Below are positions 44,534 through 55,185 of a stretch of 64,000 nucleotides of DNA, piece after piece. Position 1 is the stretch's first letter; each line of letters begins with the position of its first letter. Under the pieces are notes generated by a model. It saw only the letters and a list, made by a program, of their open reading frames with translations, was not told the DNA's origin and searched no databases. Position numbers and translations under genes: made by a program. The DNA is from Hoyosella rhizosphaerae (lineage in GTDB: Bacteria; Actinomycetota; Actinomycetes; Mycobacteriales; Mycobacteriaceae). The stretch spans positions 124,001 to 188,000 of the forward strand of contig NZ_BMJH01000004.1 in the NCBI RefSeq assembly GCF_014643175.1. The letters are read 5' to 3'.

Positions 44534-45758
44534 TCATTGGCTCGGTAGGTGGGTGTGAGCCGATGTGAACTTGTGTCCTCGGCTCAACACCCAAAATGTC
44601 GCTGGCGACTTTGCTGCTGAACAATTGTTCGACAAGTCCGATTTCGTGTTCAGTTGACTGATGTAGGCCGAAGTACCACATGTCGCCGTCGGTGTCTGTG
44701 AGGACCCAGGTCTCGGTGTAGGTGCCCACAGCCTCGTGGGTTGCATTGTGCATGGTGCGCCAATGGGGGCTCGCCACATCGGAGCTGGTTGTATCGGTGC
44801 TTGGTGTATCGGTGCCGGGTGCGTGGGTGAGGATCGCCGCCATTGCTTCGTCACCACTGAGGAGTCGCGCATACGCGTTGCACAGGTCCACTTGCGATGC
44901 GGGTGCGGTGGCATTATCCGCTTCACCAGCGGTAACTCCGATCCTTTCACACAGCGCTTCGTGTGCCACAGCGTCGTTTGCCGTGACAGTGCGAGTCGCG
45001 GCCTCCCGAATGGTTGCTTTTACCGTTTCCGCATCGCCGTTGTCTTCGTCAGGTGTCACGTCTGGCTGCATCAATGAAGGAAAGTCCAGAGTGTCATCCC
45101 AGTGCACATCATTTGCAGCGATGCTTTCGCTGAGCGCGCTGAGTGTTTGTAGCGCAGGCAATGTAGCTGAAGGAAGAACGGTGTCTGTATGAATGCCGTA
45201 GGTTTTTTCGCAGCTTGTTTCATCGATGCGGGCAGCGAGAACTGAGTAATCGGTCCCGAACATGTCAAGCGTGGACGCCAACTCGTCGAGCTCAACAATG
45301 CGAGGGGTGTGTGGGCGAATGAGCATGCTTTTGAATTCGCCGTCACCTGTGGATTCGATGCGAAGATCAAACCGCACACCAAGCGGACTGATGACTTGCG
45401 CTGTACCTCGAGTCTCGGTGCTTGAGTAGCCCAGCACTTCATAAGGTCCAGTGGTCCGGAGGCGCTCTAGTGTATTGGCGAGAATCTCGGAGATGCTCGG
45501 ATCGGCGGGGGACAGCTCGGCGGCGACAATTTCTACAGTGACGGGCTCATCGGCGTGGATAAGGTGCAGGATGCTCCGTGAAACGTCATCGACAGCGACA
45601 TCGGCGGGAACTTCCGGGAATTGCGCTGCCATGTGCGCTACATGATCGTCAGGTAGGGGCTCGGCAATAGCTGTTGATTGCGTAATTCCGAGAGCGCAGG
45701 CGATGGTTGCACCGCACAGGGCGGCGGCAGCGCGGCGAGAACCTGGATGCTTGCTCAC
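44508..45758 (-). CDS. LpqF-like exported protein, serine-hydrolase fold with degenerate active site
   Basis: A 416-residue exported protein with a signal peptide (SKHPGSRRAAAALCGATIAC then ALGITQSTAIAEP). Position between clpC and the mhuD homologue matches LpqF (Rv3593), a beta-lactamase/transpeptidase-fold lipoprotein. The predicted nucleophile region DTVLPSATLPALQTLSALSE lacks the Lys of the Ser-x-x-Lys motif. A lipobox is also not present: the Cys is too early and not followed by a mature linker. A cleaved, inactive homologue is therefore likely. The C-terminal part, with HNATHEAVGTYTETWVLTDT and MWYFGLHQS, is conserved in style. GTG 45758 follows AGGAGG at 9 nt. A poly-Thr/Asp linker (GTDTPSTDTTSS) is also seen. 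Confidence 0.65.
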   Translation of the reverse strand: MSKHPGSRRAAAALCGATIACALGITQSTAIAEPLPDDHVAHMAAQFPEVPADVAVDDVSRSILHLIHADEPVTVEIVAAELSPADPSISEILANTLERLRTTGPYEVLGYSSTETRGTAQVISPLGVRFDLRIESTGDGEFKSMLIRPHTPRIVELDELASTLDMFGTDYSVLAARIDETSCEKTYGIHTDTVLPSATLPALQTLSALSESIAANDVHWDDTLDFPSLMQPDVTPDEDNGDAETVKATIREAATRTVTANDAVAHEALCERIGVTAGEADNATAPASQVDLCNAYARLLSGDEAMAAILTHAPGTDTPSTDTTSSDVASPHWRTMHNATHEAVGTYTETWVLTDTDGDMWYFGLHQSTEHEIGLVEQLFSSKVASDILGVEPRTQVHIGSHPPTEPMTSEASPQG

Positions 45759-45961
45759 TTCGGCGCCCTCCTGGAGTGCAGGGCGCTGCCGTTTGTGAAC
45801 GGAAATCGTGCCCGCACAGTCTCTACTTCACCTTGAGGGTATGTTGCTAGCGAGAAAAGGCGTGCTTTTGTTTCCGCGTGGTGCGAACTTTCTGCTTAAT
45901 TCGTTATTCAGACGAGCGCCACTGCACCGCGATGTTCACTTTCAGTTTTTGTGGCTAAGAA

Positions 45962-46279
45962 TTAACTCGGCGGCGCAACGTCGAGAACTACCTCAAACTC
46001 AAGCAACGAGGCGCCAGTGGCGACGGGGCGGCGTTGCTCGCCAGGTTTCCCCGCATGGGCGGCCCGAGCTGGCCCTTCGGACCACTCCTTGAATGCCTCC
46101 TCGGATTCCCACTGGGTGACAACGAAGTATCGCGTTTCACCCTTGACGGGGCGAAGGAGTTGAAATCCCAGAAAACCCGGTGAATTTTCCACTGCTCCAG
46201 CGCGTGCGGCAAAACGCTTCTCCAGCTCTGCGCCAGCACCTTCGGGAACTTCAATTGCATTGATCTTCACGACAGCCAT
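45962..46279 (-). CDS. mhuD: Haem-degrading monooxygenase, MhuD type
   Basis: Opens the haem ring to free iron. The sequence follows M. tuberculosis MhuD nearly residue for residue over its first 65 positions (VVKINAIEVPEGAGAELEKR, then SPGFLGFQLLRPVKGETRYF and VVTQWESEEAF). The catalytic Asn7 is in KINAIE, the Trp is in EEAFKEWSEG, and the haem-ligand His is in RAAHAG. The C-terminus reads TGASLLEFEVVLDV. It is next to the alpha/beta hydrolase gene in the opposite direction, as in M. tuberculosis. With the siderophore receptor at the left edge it points to iron scavenging from haem. Confidence 0.95.
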   Translation of the reverse strand: MAVVKINAIEVPEGAGAELEKRFAARAGAVENSPGFLGFQLLRPVKGETRYFVVTQWESEEAFKEWSEGPARAAHAGKPGEQRRPVATGASLLEFEVVLDVAPPS

Positions 46280-46311
46280 GGCGCGATACTACTCGCGTAA
46301 GGTACGAAACT

Positions 46312-47121
46312 GTGCTCTACGACCATGGCGGACACGGAACCCCAATCCTGCTATTGCATGGACTCATGGGGCGAGGAAGAACCTGGGATGCGTGCGTTCC
46401 GTGGTTGCGCTCATACGGCCACGTCTACACATACGACGCACCATTTCACCGTGGTGCGGATACAGGCAGCGAAACGGACGCCGCTGTTGCAACCGAATAC
46501 TTTGTCGACGACATTGCACAACAACTCGCGACCATGGGCGAACCGGCCGTTCTGATCGGCCACTCGATGGGCGGGCTCCATGCGTGGTGCGTGGCTGCCT
46601 GCCATCCCAACAGTGTCAAGGCAGTTGTGGTCGAAGACATGTGCCCCGATTACCGAGGGCGTACAACCCAGCCGTGGGACGCGTGGTTCAACTCGTGGCC
46701 CACGGAGTTCAGCGACGCTGGGGAAGTGTACGACCTGTTCGGACCCGTTGCGGGGGAGTATTTTCTTCACTCTTTCGACAAAACAGAACACGGTTGGCGG
46801 CTTCACGGGCACATCAACACGTGGCGAAACATCGCGCAACATTGGGGTACTCGCGACTACTGGAAACAGTGGAGCTCCACCAGTGCACCAGCGTTGCTGC
46901 TGGAAGGTGAGCACACACTCACCATCCCAGGCCAGATGAAGCAGATGGCATCAATCGAACGCGGTGCGCCCACCTACTATCACAAGGTTCAGGGCGCTGC
47001 GCATCTGATTCACGACGAAGCCCCCGCCCAGTTCCGCGGTGCTGTCGAAGCTTTTCTTGACGGCCTCAGCAGCGACGATCTGGGCAGCGACGATCTAGAC
47101 GATGCCACCCGGCGGCTCTAG
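46312..47121 (+). CDS. Alpha/beta-fold hydrolase (Rv3591c type)
   Basis: A 269-residue hydrolase. The nucleophile elbow is GHSMGG near residue 83, the oxyanion motif is HG in LLHGLMGRGRTWD, and the catalytic His is in VQGAAHLIHDEAP near the end. The Asp is likely in LLEGEHTL. It is in the same place as its M. tuberculosis homologue beside mhuD. Substrate unknown. GTG 46312 starts 32 bp from the mhuD start, so both share a promoter region. Its 3' end overlaps mutY by 4 bp. The end carries a small repeat (SSDDLGSDDLDD). Confidence 0.86.
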   Translation: MLYDHGGHGTPILLLHGLMGRGRTWDACVPWLRSYGHVYTYDAPFHRGADTGSETDAAVATEYFVDDIAQQLATMGEPAVLIGHSMGGLHAWCVAACHPNSVKAVVVEDMCPDYRGRTTQPWDAWFNSWPTEFSDAGEVYDLFGPVAGEYFLHSFDKTEHGWRLHGHINTWRNIAQHWGTRDYWKQWSSTSAPALLLEGEHTLTIPGQMKQMASIERGAPTYYHKVQGAAHLIHDEAPAQFRGAVEAFLDGLSSDDLGSDDLDDATRRL

Positions 47122-48014
47122 CTTTCGCCTTCACCAACGAGGGCGAATTGCCCATCCATTGTTTGCTCGACGAGCCCGTCAGTGAGAAGGGACAGAAGCG
47201 CCCGGTCTCGCTGAGTTGTATCCGTCAACCACGCCGCGTCGATCCGTGAACGATCAACGGGGCCTGAGGCAGTTCGGAGAACGTCCATAATCCGACCCCG
47301 GACTTGACGGTCTGTCCCTGCGAATCCTTGTGTCTTTCGTGGCGGGCCCTCATATGGTGGGCGACCAGCAGCGACCCAGGCGCAATGCGGTAAAGGGCAG
47401 CGAGCACAGTCCGGGTTCCTGGCCGTGCACGTAACAGCGCCGAGTTCCATCAATGCGGCCGAAAATATATCCCCGTCAATCTCTGGGATGAGGGCAGCTG
47501 CATCTCGCAAATCTCGATTGGTTGATGGGTTACCGGGCTCCGCCTGGCCGTGCACTGCGCGGGCAATCACCCGGCGGACGTTGGTGTCCACAACAGGTAC
47601 GGACTGTCCGTAGGCGAAGCACGCCACGGCCCTAGCGGTGTAGGCACCCACCCCAGGAAGCGTGAGAAGTACGTCGATATCGCTCGGAACTTGGTCATCA
47701 AATTCTTCGGCCAAAGTGCGCGCACAATCGTGCAAGCGCAACGCGCGACGGGGGTACCCCAGCTTTCCCCAGGCACGCACCACAGTTGCGGGAGATTCAG
47801 CGGCCATCGTCGACGGCAAAGGCCACCGCGTCACCCACTGTTGCCACACTGGAGCAACTCGCGACACGGGGGTTTGCTGCAACATAATCTCGCTCACCAG
47901 TATGTGCCACGGGCTCACATCAGGCTCGCGCCACGGGAGTTCACGGCCTTCTTTGCGAAACCACGTTACGAGCACCTCAGCGGCAAACCTTGGGGTTGGT
48001 GGTTCCGATTTCAC
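47118..48014 (-). CDS. mutY: A/G-specific adenine glycosylase
   Basis: Removes adenine mispaired with 8-oxoguanine. The helix-hairpin-helix with the catalytic Asp reads LLTLPGVGAYTARAVACFAYGQSVPVVDTNVRRV. The glutamate base is in LVSEIMLQQTPVSRV. The iron-sulfur cluster is ligated by CTARNPDCARCPLPHC (spacing 6-2-4 residues), present in full. The C-terminal NUDIX-like domain of larger MutY enzymes is short here. Length 298 is like Rv3589. The start is a GTG/ATG-type codon at 48014. It is divergent from the carbonic anhydrase gene. Confidence 0.96.
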   Translation of the reverse strand: MKSEPPTPRFAAEVLVTWFRKEGRELPWREPDVSPWHILVSEIMLQQTPVSRVAPVWQQWVTRWPLPSTMAAESPATVVRAWGKLGYPRRALRLHDCARTLAEEFDDQVPSDIDVLLTLPGVGAYTARAVACFAYGQSVPVVDTNVRRVIARAVHGQAEPGNPSTNRDLRDAAALIPEIDGDIFSAALMELGAVTCTARNPDCARCPLPHCAWVAAGRPPYEGPPRKTQGFAGTDRQVRGRIMDVLRTASGPVDRSRIDAAWLTDTTQRDRALLSLLTDGLVEQTMDGQFALVGEGES

Positions 48015-48139
48015 GAACTTTTCACACCTTGTCCTGGGGCAGTTGTTTTACCTGATCAGCAGGGATAAATTTTTTGTGCACCGCGGTTTTCGTCGAGAAC
48101 GTGTGCGAATTGCACGAATGCGCAGTGCACAATGGTCAC

Positions 48140-48793
48140 ATGCCCTCGTCGAACCCGGTATCTGCATGGAAGTCCCTCAAGGAGGGAAACCTTCGTTTTG
48201 TCAGTGGATCACCTATGCACCCTAGCCAGGGTATAGATGATCGCGCGAAACTCGTAGAAGCCCAGCACCCCACAGCGGTGCTGTTTGGTTGTTCCGATTC
48301 GCGAGTGGCCGCTGAGATCATCTTCGATCAAGGTCTGGGCCAGATGTTTGTGATCCGGACCGCCGGACACGTCGTCGACTCCGCAGTCTTAGGGTCGGTT
48401 GAATACGGGGTCGGCGTTCTCGATGTGCCATTGATTGTCGTGCTTGGGCACGATCGGTGCGGGGCGGTTGCTGCAGCACTGCAGGCGCTCGAAGGTGGAG
48501 ACGTACCCCCAGGTTTTGTGCGTGACGTGGTGGAGCGAGTAACGCCGTCGTTGCTGCGGGCTCGGCAGCGAGGCTTTAGTCATATTGACGATTTTGAAGC
48601 ACAGCACGTTCGCGAAACGTCGGAGCTACTGCTTGCGCGGTCGCGGGTGGTCGCTGACCGAGTGGCGGATGGCCGCTGCGCCATTGTTGGTGTGACGTAC
48701 AAACTCGCCGAAGGCCAAGTGAAACTGCGTAGCGTCGTTGGCGATGTCGGTGATACTGACATCGATGACGGAGCACCTGTTTCGTCGGAATAA
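48140..48793 (+). CDS. Beta-class carbonic anhydrase
   Basis: Interconverts CO2 and bicarbonate. Zinc ligands are in FGCSDSRVAAEII (Cys, with Asp and Arg dyad) and VVLGHDRCGAV (His, Cys). The start reads MPSSNPVSAWKSLKEGNLRF, very close to mycobacterial Rv3588c, which supports ATG 48140 rather than the upstream codon at 48074. No ribosome binding site is seen; a CACAAT lies 6 nt before the ATG, so the mRNA may be leaderless. Length 217. Confidence 0.95.
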   Translation: MPSSNPVSAWKSLKEGNLRFVSGSPMHPSQGIDDRAKLVEAQHPTAVLFGCSDSRVAAEIIFDQGLGQMFVIRTAGHVVDSAVLGSVEYGVGVLDVPLIVVLGHDRCGAVAAALQALEGGDVPPGFVRDVVERVTPSLLRARQRGFSHIDDFEAQHVRETSELLLARSRVVADRVADGRCAIVGVTYKLAEGQVKLRSVVGDVGDTDIDDGAPVSSE

Positions 48794-48874
48794 AACAATG
48801 TTGATGTAACTCACAGGGCGACACACCTAGCGCGGTCAACCCGGTGGATCACGTTCGGGCATACGGTAGGTCAC

Positions 48875-49648
48875 GTGTCCGATCCTGGTTACCGCTCACC
48901 TCGGCCGCCTCGGCGTCTTCCTCACCCGCCCGAGGTGTATCGGCGACGCAGAATTGCCGCCGCAGTGATTGTTCTCTTCCTCGTCATCGTTCTTGCTGTG
49001 GGCCTGTTCTTTGCCGTGCGGCTGGTACTAGGCGCCGGATCAGGCGACAACTCCGATCCACAGGCGTTGGTCGAAGCAACTGATGAACCGGACGAAGACG
49101 ATGACGAAAGCGGCGATGACGAAAGTCTTGACGCCGACGACGAGTTTGATGAAGTCCTCGAAGAAGACGATGACTTTGACGACGAACCTAAGATCGCGGA
49201 GGGGCCGTGCCTTGATTCTGCGATGGCGGTGCGTGCCACGGTGGACCGAACTGAGTACCCGGTAGGTGACCAGCCCCGATTCGGGATGGTGATCACCAAC
49301 ATTGGCGATACGACTTGTGCCCGCGACCTCGGACCGGCAGTGAAACAGGTGTCGGTGCGCAGCGTTGAAGGTGACCGCCGAATTTGGGTCAATACTGACT
49401 GTTCTCCCGCGACGGGTCGTGATGTGTGGACTTTGGCTCCGGGGGACCAGGCGGCGTTCGCAATCACATGGTCGGGTACCAATTCTTCCCCAGGTTGTTC
49501 GGGCGCTCGGCAAACCGTTGAGCCCGGCGAATACCGGTTGTTTACCCAGGTGGGTGAGGTATCGGCGGAACCAGTGACGTTCTCGGTTTTTGATCCGAAC
49601 GCACCTGAACCTGAACCTGAAATTGAACCGTCGCCGCCAGGCGAATGA
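48875..49648 (+). CDS. Single-pass membrane protein with acidic linker (Rv3587c type)
   Basis: A 257-residue protein: a short cytosolic Pro/Arg tail, one membrane helix near residues 27-50 (IAAAVIVLFLVIVLAVGLFF), a very acidic linker of about 50 residues made of Asp, Glu and Ser, and a beta-rich extracytoplasmic domain from about 108 to 240. That domain has four Cys and resembles DUF4232-type beta-sandwiches (VGDQPRFGMVITNIGDTTC). The tail is EPEPEIEPSPP. Place next to disA matches M. tuberculosis. Function is unknown. Confidence 0.78.
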   Translation: MSDPGYRSPRPPRRLPHPPEVYRRRRIAAAVIVLFLVIVLAVGLFFAVRLVLGAGSGDNSDPQALVEATDEPDEDDDESGDDESLDADDEFDEVLEEDDDFDDEPKIAEGPCLDSAMAVRATVDRTEYPVGDQPRFGMVITNIGDTTCARDLGPAVKQVSVRSVEGDRRIWVNTDCSPATGRDVWTLAPGDQAAFAITWSGTNSSPGCSGARQTVEPGEYRLFTQVGEVSAEPVTFSVFDPNAPEPEPEIEPSPPGE

Positions 49649-49649
49649 A

Positions 49650-50729
49650 CTAGAACCGTTCTTCGAGAGTTGAACCCGCCAACCGGGTTAGGCCTTCAGC
49701 AAGCATTCGGGCACGGAAAGAGCTAATTCCTTCTACGGAGCGGAATTTTTCTGGGCTAGCGGCAAGCAGGGCTTGAAGGTTCCCGAATGTGCGCACGAGC
49801 TGCTCAACTTGAGTGAATGGAACCTTGGGGAGTTGCGTAAGGAAACGATATCCGCGCGGTGTTACAGAAGTGTCGAGGGTTTCCACAGATCTGCTGTAGC
49901 CGAGTAGGTGAGCCAACTCGGGGAGATCGAGCAGTGCGCCATCAGAAATGCCTTCGAGAGCCGCTAGCGCCTTATCGACGGTCGGCTCGTCTGGATGTTC
50001 TGGAGCGCTTAGGTAGTCGCGAAGCACCATGCGCCGTTGCAGTTCGTTGCCGCCAAGGTATTCCTCTAGTTGTAGGGCGATCTGGCGACCGTCAACCCCA
50101 AGTTCGATGACATCGCGGTCGATTTCTACCGAGATGCGGCGCACCATTTCGAGTCGCTGGATAACCAGTAGTGCGTCGCGGAGGCTGACGAAGTCGTCGA
50201 TTTCCTCTACTGCGAGCGCCCGGGTGACCTCGTCTAGCCGGTGCTTATACCGCTGGAGGGTGGCGATTGCCTGGTTGGCGCGCGAGAGGATGGTGGCGGA
50301 GTCGTCGAGGACATGTCTGGTGCCGCTAGCGTAGACGCTGGCGATGCTCATCGACTGGCTTACCGAGATGACGGGGTAGCCAGTTTGGAGGGCTGTACGT
50401 TCCGCTGTGCGGTGCCGGGTGCCGGATTCTTCGGTGGGGAGAGAAGGATCGGGAACCAGTTGGACATTCGCTCGAACAATCCTGCGGCCGTCTGACGAAA
50501 GAACGACTGCGCCATCCATTTTTGCGAGCTCGCGAAGCCTTGTGGGAGCAAATTCGACATCAAGAACGAAGCCGCCGTCGCATAGCCGTTCAACGGTGTC
50601 GTCGTAGCCGAGAACAATTAGTGCGCCGGTGCGACCGCGAACAATTCGTTCGAGCGCATCCCGAAGCCCAGTTCCGGGAGCGAGTCTTGCAATCGTGGAA
50701 AGCAGTTCGGATGGGTTCTTCTGCGACAC
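49650..50729 (-). CDS. disA: Diadenylate cyclase, DNA integrity scanning protein DisA
   Basis: Makes cyclic di-AMP and scans DNA for branched structures. The N-terminal DAC domain has both catalytic motifs: DGA in [16 protein letters not shown] and RHR in [10 protein letters not shown] helical spine follows, and the C-terminal helix-hairpin-helix DNA-binding domain ends with [21 protein letters not shown]. Length 359 fits. GTG 50729 follows AGAAGG 6 nt upstream. radA, often cotranscribed, starts upstream in the same direction, 46 bp away. Confidence 0.97.
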   Translation of the reverse strand: MSQKNPSELLSTIARLAPGTGLRDALERIVRGRTGALIVLGYDDTVERLCDGGFVLDVEFAPTRLRELAKMDGAVVLSSDGRRIVRANVQLVPDPSLPTEESGTRHRTAERTALQTGYPVISVSQSMSIASVYASGTRHVLDDSATILSRANQAIATLQRYKHRLDEVTRALAVEEIDDFVSLRDALLVIQRLEMVRRISVEIDRDVIELGVDGRQIALQLEEYLGGNELQRRMVLRDYLSAPEHPDEPTVDKALAALEGISDGALLDLPELAHLLGYSRSVETLDTSVTPRGYRFLTQLPKVPFTQVEQLVRTFGNLQALLAASPEKFRSVEGISSFRARMLAEGLTRLAGSTLEERF

Positions 50730-50775
50730 ATCGCACCTTCTACTTCGCCAACGTGGAATATCTATGAAGCCTACT

Positions 50776-52185
50776 TCACTTCTGTTTCGCCTCAGGAGCC
50801 AAGGCGGACAGTGCTTCACCGACGTTGCGTACATGCGTTACTGCGACGTTGTGGGGCATTGCATCGGAGTCTGCCGGAACGATGGCGCGGGTGAAGCCGA
50901 GGCGTGCAGCTTCCTGTACTCGGCGCCCGGCACCCGGTACTCGGCGGACTTCGCCAGCTAGACCCACTTCGCCGATTACGATCGTTCGTTCCGGCAGTAC
51001 AAGATCGCGCGCACCCGATGCGACAGCCACCGCGATAGCGAGGTCAGCCGAAGGCTCCGTCACCCGCATACCACCAACAGTGGCGACATACACCTCAGAA
51101 CCAGTCAGGCTGAGCCCACAGCGACGTTCAAGAACCGCCAAAATCATGGCGACCCGTGAACTGTCGAGTCCACTTACTGCCCTTCGAGGCGACGGAATAC
51201 CGTTGCCCGCCACGAGTGCTTGCACTTCCCCCAGCATCGGGCGTTTGCCGTCCATCGCGACGGTGATCGCTGTACCGGAAACTGTGTGCGAATGATGATG
51301 GAGGAATAACCCAGATGGGTCGGTGATCTCTTTGATGCCGCTTTCGCAGAGTTCAAAACACCCGACTTCATCCGTTGGCCCGAACCTGTTTTTGATTCCG
51401 CGAACCATTCGGAGCGTCGAGTTCTTGTCGCCTTCAAAGTGCAGCACTACATCGACGATGTGCTCCAGCGAGCGTGGTCCGGCGACTGAACCGTCTTTGG
51501 TGACGTGGCCAACGAGAAGTACCGCAAGTCCGGAAGTTTTCGCCAAATTTGTCAACGCATTGGTGACGGCCCGCACCTGGGTGACACCGCCTGTGGTGCC
51601 CTCAACGTCGGCGGCGCGCATCGTTTGAACCGAGTCGACGATAAGCAGGCTTGGTCGAACTTGTTCGACGTGCCCGAGAATGGTGGCGAGTTCAGATTCT
51701 GCGGCGATCATGACGCGCTCGTGTAGGGCATTCGTCCGGTCCGCACGGAGGCGAACCTGACCGGCTGATTCTTCACCCGTGATGTACAAAGCTGTGTCGT
51801 GCTCGGCCCAGCGGCGTACGACTTCGAGGAGCAGAGTCGATTTGCCCACTCCGGGTTCGCCCGCCAACAGGATCATCGCGCCTGGGACAACGCCGCCGCC
51901 GAGCACGCGGTCGAGTTCAGCAATTCCGGTGGAACGAACTGCGGCGTGGCTGCCTTCGACTTCGTTGATTGAGCGAGCAGGACTCGACGGCAGCAATCCG
52001 CCGGTGGTGCTTGCGATACGCGATTCAGGCAGGGCGGATCGTTGGAGTGCTGAAGTCTGCAAAGGCGATAGGGCTGGCGCTTCTTCAACCGAACCCCACG
52101 CGCCGCACTCAGGGCATCGGCCCGCCCATTTGAAAGTCACATATTGGCAGGCCGTGCACCGGAAAGTCGTCTTTGTTCGCACCAC
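50776..52185 (-). CDS. radA: DNA repair protein RadA
   Basis: RecA-like branch migration factor. The N-terminal zinc finger is C-x2-C-x11-C-x2-C in [20 protein letters not shown]. Walker A is GEPGVGKST, the RadA-specific KNRFG motif is in [13 protein letters not shown], and the C-terminal domain is the Lon-like fold (VALSVDVGGM-like [12 protein letters not shown]). GTG 52185 gives the start seen in relatives; the frame reaches a TTG at 52230 with no support. No ribosome binding site is seen, and TAGCCT lies 7 nt upstream, suggesting a leaderless message. It runs with disA. Confidence 0.96.
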   Translation of the reverse strand: MVRTKTTFRCTACQYVTFKWAGRCPECGAWGSVEEAPALSPLQTSALQRSALPESRIASTTGGLLPSSPARSINEVEGSHAAVRSTGIAELDRVLGGGVVPGAMILLAGEPGVGKSTLLLEVVRRWAEHDTALYITGEESAGQVRLRADRTNALHERVMIAAESELATILGHVEQVRPSLLIVDSVQTMRAADVEGTTGGVTQVRAVTNALTNLAKTSGLAVLLVGHVTKDGSVAGPRSLEHIVDVVLHFEGDKNSTLRMVRGIKNRFGPTDEVGCFELCESGIKEITDPSGLFLHHHSHTVSGTAITVAMDGKRPMLGEVQALVAGNGIPSPRRAVSGLDSSRVAMILAVLERRCGLSLTGSEVYVATVGGMRVTEPSADLAIAVAVASGARDLVLPERTIVIGEVGLAGEVRRVPGAGRRVQEAARLGFTRAIVPADSDAMPHNVAVTHVRNVGEALSALAPEAKQK

Positions 52186-52289
52186 AGGTAGGAGGCTATC
52201 GCAGAGGGGTGACAATTCCCGTTCCTGCAACGAGCGCTGCGGTTAAGTATCCAAACAGCAACTCAAAGCGCTGCGAGCCTACCGACGTG

Positions 52290-52901
52290 CTAGTGGCTGC
52301 CGTATGGCCTTGGCACGTAAGTACGTGTGGATGCAGCGCCGGGCTCAACGGGGACGTTGAGAACAATTTCCCCGGTTTCCTCAAAGGTGAAAGTGATCGG
52401 CACTGTGAGGCCTGGGCGCACATTGGAGCTCAAGTTACTGAGTTCAACCGTGGGACGATCTTCGTCTGGTTCGAGTTCAAGCACTGCTGTTCCAACGCGC
52501 AATACGCCACCGGCAGGAACTGTCAACTCATCATCGGGGAAGCTGACTTGAGCGTCGAACGACTCAATGCTGGTGAGCACGTCTGGTGTCACGGCGTTGT
52601 TGTTTACCACGGTGAAAACCAACGTGGCGGTGGCAGAAGTCTCAAGCGGGTATGCCTCGGCGTCCTCGAACGCAATATGGGCATTCCGGATCGCAATGTC
52701 GCCAACATCGACGAATGACCCGGTGACGGCTGCCTCTTTGGAGCCAGTTTGTGTCACCTGGCCAGCGCCGCACCCGGTAAGTGCAAGTGCTGCGCCCGCG
52801 CCGAGCGCGATCGTTGCGGCGGCAATTCGGCCTACCCGCGTGCGTGAACGCGGAGTTAACGCACCAGCATTGGAACTGTGCTGCGCAGTTGACGAAGTCA
52901 C
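52290..52901 (-). CDS. lpqE: LpqE-like lipoprotein, possible copper-binding protein
   Basis: A 203-residue lipoprotein. The signal peptide ends in ALTGC, a standard lipobox. The mature part is a beta-sandwich similar to PCu(A)C-type copper chaperones and to M. tuberculosis LpqE (Rv3584), which lies in the copper-responsive RicR regulon. It is placed beside radA as in that species. No His/Met-rich copper site is obvious, so copper binding is uncertain. GTG 52901 follows GGGAGG at 7 nt; upstream codons at 52928 and 52943 lack this. Confidence 0.8.
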   Translation of the reverse strand: MTSSTAQHSSNAGALTPRSRTRVGRIAAATIALGAGAALALTGCGAGQVTQTGSKEAAVTGSFVDVGDIAIRNAHIAFEDAEAYPLETSATATLVFTVVNNNAVTPDVLTSIESFDAQVSFPDDELTVPAGGVLRVGTAVLELEPDEDRPTVELSNLSSNVRPGLTVPITFTFEETGEIVLNVPVEPGAASTRTYVPRPYGSH

Positions 52902-53927
<1,026 letters not shown>

Positions 53928-53949
53928 TGTCGCACCCGTCGTTTCTCGG

Positions 53950-54651
53950 ATGAGCAGGCAGCACCGCCGCATAGCGGCGATCGTTCCTGCTGCGGGAATG
54001 GGTACAAGACTCGGAGGAGCGCTCCCGAAGGCTTATGTCAGCCTCGGTGGGCGCCCTTTGCTGTCGTGGGCTGTAGAGGGCCTCCGGAATTCAGGAGTTG
54101 TGGACAGCATCATTGTCCTTGGCGCACCGGACCGCCTTCAGCAGGCACGAGAAATCGTGGGCAGCGATGTACTGGTTCTTGCTGGCGGGGTCGAGCGCTC
54201 AGATTCCGTTAAAGCAGGACTTGATGCGGTTGGTGACGTCGACTACGTACTAGTTCACGACGCTGCTCGTGCACTAACCCCTCCGTCGATGATTCGGCGA
54301 ATCGCCGACGCGCTCTTTTCCGGCGCCGATGCGGTCATACCAGTGCTCCCTGTCGTCGACACAATCAAAACTGTCGATTCGGACGGTTGCGTCACTGGAA
54401 CTCCGGTACGAGCAACGCTGCGGGCCGTCCAAACCCCTCAGGGATTCCGAGCAGAACTGCTGCGTGCTGCACACGATGCGGCAATACAATCGGGCGCAGA
54501 TGTTACAGACGACGCCATGCTCGTGGAAAAGGTCGGCGCGACTGTTCGAACCGTTGACGGCCATTCGCACGCCTTCAAGGTGACTACGCCGCTTGATCTC
54601 ACCCTTGCAGAGGCGCTCGTTGCCTCCCAGCCCACACTTTTGGCTCAATAG
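53950..54651 (+). CDS. ispD: 2-C-methyl-D-erythritol 4-phosphate cytidylyltransferase
   Basis: Third step of the MEP isoprenoid pathway, joining CMP to methylerythritol phosphate. The CTP-binding loop is IVPAAGMGTRLGGALPKAYV. VLVHDAARALTPPSMI and VQTPQGFRAELLRAAH are conserved. Length 233. It lies 22 bp after carD, in the order known from M. tuberculosis, and ispF follows 16-19 bp later. Confidence 0.97.
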   Translation: MSRQHRRIAAIVPAAGMGTRLGGALPKAYVSLGGRPLLSWAVEGLRNSGVVDSIIVLGAPDRLQQAREIVGSDVLVLAGGVERSDSVKAGLDAVGDVDYVLVHDAARALTPPSMIRRIADALFSGADAVIPVLPVVDTIKTVDSDGCVTGTPVRATLRAVQTPQGFRAELLRAAHDAAIQSGADVTDDAMLVEKVGATVRTVDGHSHAFKVTTPLDLTLAEALVASQPTLLAQ

Positions 54652-54670
54652 CGGATAGAGTCGCCCTGTG

Positions 54671-55138
54671 ATGCGCGTAGGGATTGGCACAGACGTTCAC
54701 CCAATCGAAGCGGGACGACCATGCTGGATAGCTGGCCTGTTGTTTGATGGAGAATCCGGCTGCACGGGCCACTCAGATGGAGATGTTGCTGCGCACGCTT
54801 TGTGCGACGCGTTGCTGTCAGCTGCAGGTATGGGTGATCTAGGTGCAGTTTTCGGAACCGGGCGACCAGAGTTCGACGGCGTGAGTGGCGCCGCACTGCT
54901 CACAGAGGTGCGCAGACTGCTGACTGAAGCTGGAATGACGATCTCCAATGCCGCAGTGCAAGTGATCGGCAACCGACCCAAAATGGGCCCGCGACGTGTT
55001 GAAGCCGAAACGGTGCTCTCAGAAATCGTTGGCGGACCAGTATCTGTGTCGGCAACAACGACTGACGGCCTCGGCTTGACTGGTCGTGGCGAGGGAATTG
55101 CAGCAGTAGCAACGGCACTGATCTCCACCAACGCCTAG
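54671..55138 (+). CDS. ispF: 2-C-methyl-D-erythritol 2,4-cyclodiphosphate synthase
   Basis: Forms the cyclic diphosphate of the MEP pathway. The zinc-binding DVH is in [16 protein letters not shown], and the second metal His is in [19 protein letters not shown]. The end reads [17 protein letters not shown] use ATG 54671; the GTG just before it (54668) is also possible. It has 155 residues and forms a pair with ispD. Confidence 0.97.
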   Translation: MRVGIGTDVHPIEAGRPCWIAGLLFDGESGCTGHSDGDVAAHALCDALLSAAGMGDLGAVFGTGRPEFDGVSGAALLTEVRRLLTEAGMTISNAAVQVIGNRPKMGPRRVEAETVLSEIVGGPVSVSATTTDGLGLTGRGEGIAAVATALISTNA

Positions 55139-55185
55139 CAAAGTAATTCGATCACTAGACCTCCTACCAAGTAGGATGAGGCGTT

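Noticed and set aside
48074-48139. Upstream extension of the carbonic anhydrase start
   Set aside because: The extra 22 residues (Cys- and His-rich) do not occur in the family, and the start at 48140 aligns with the mycobacterial enzyme.
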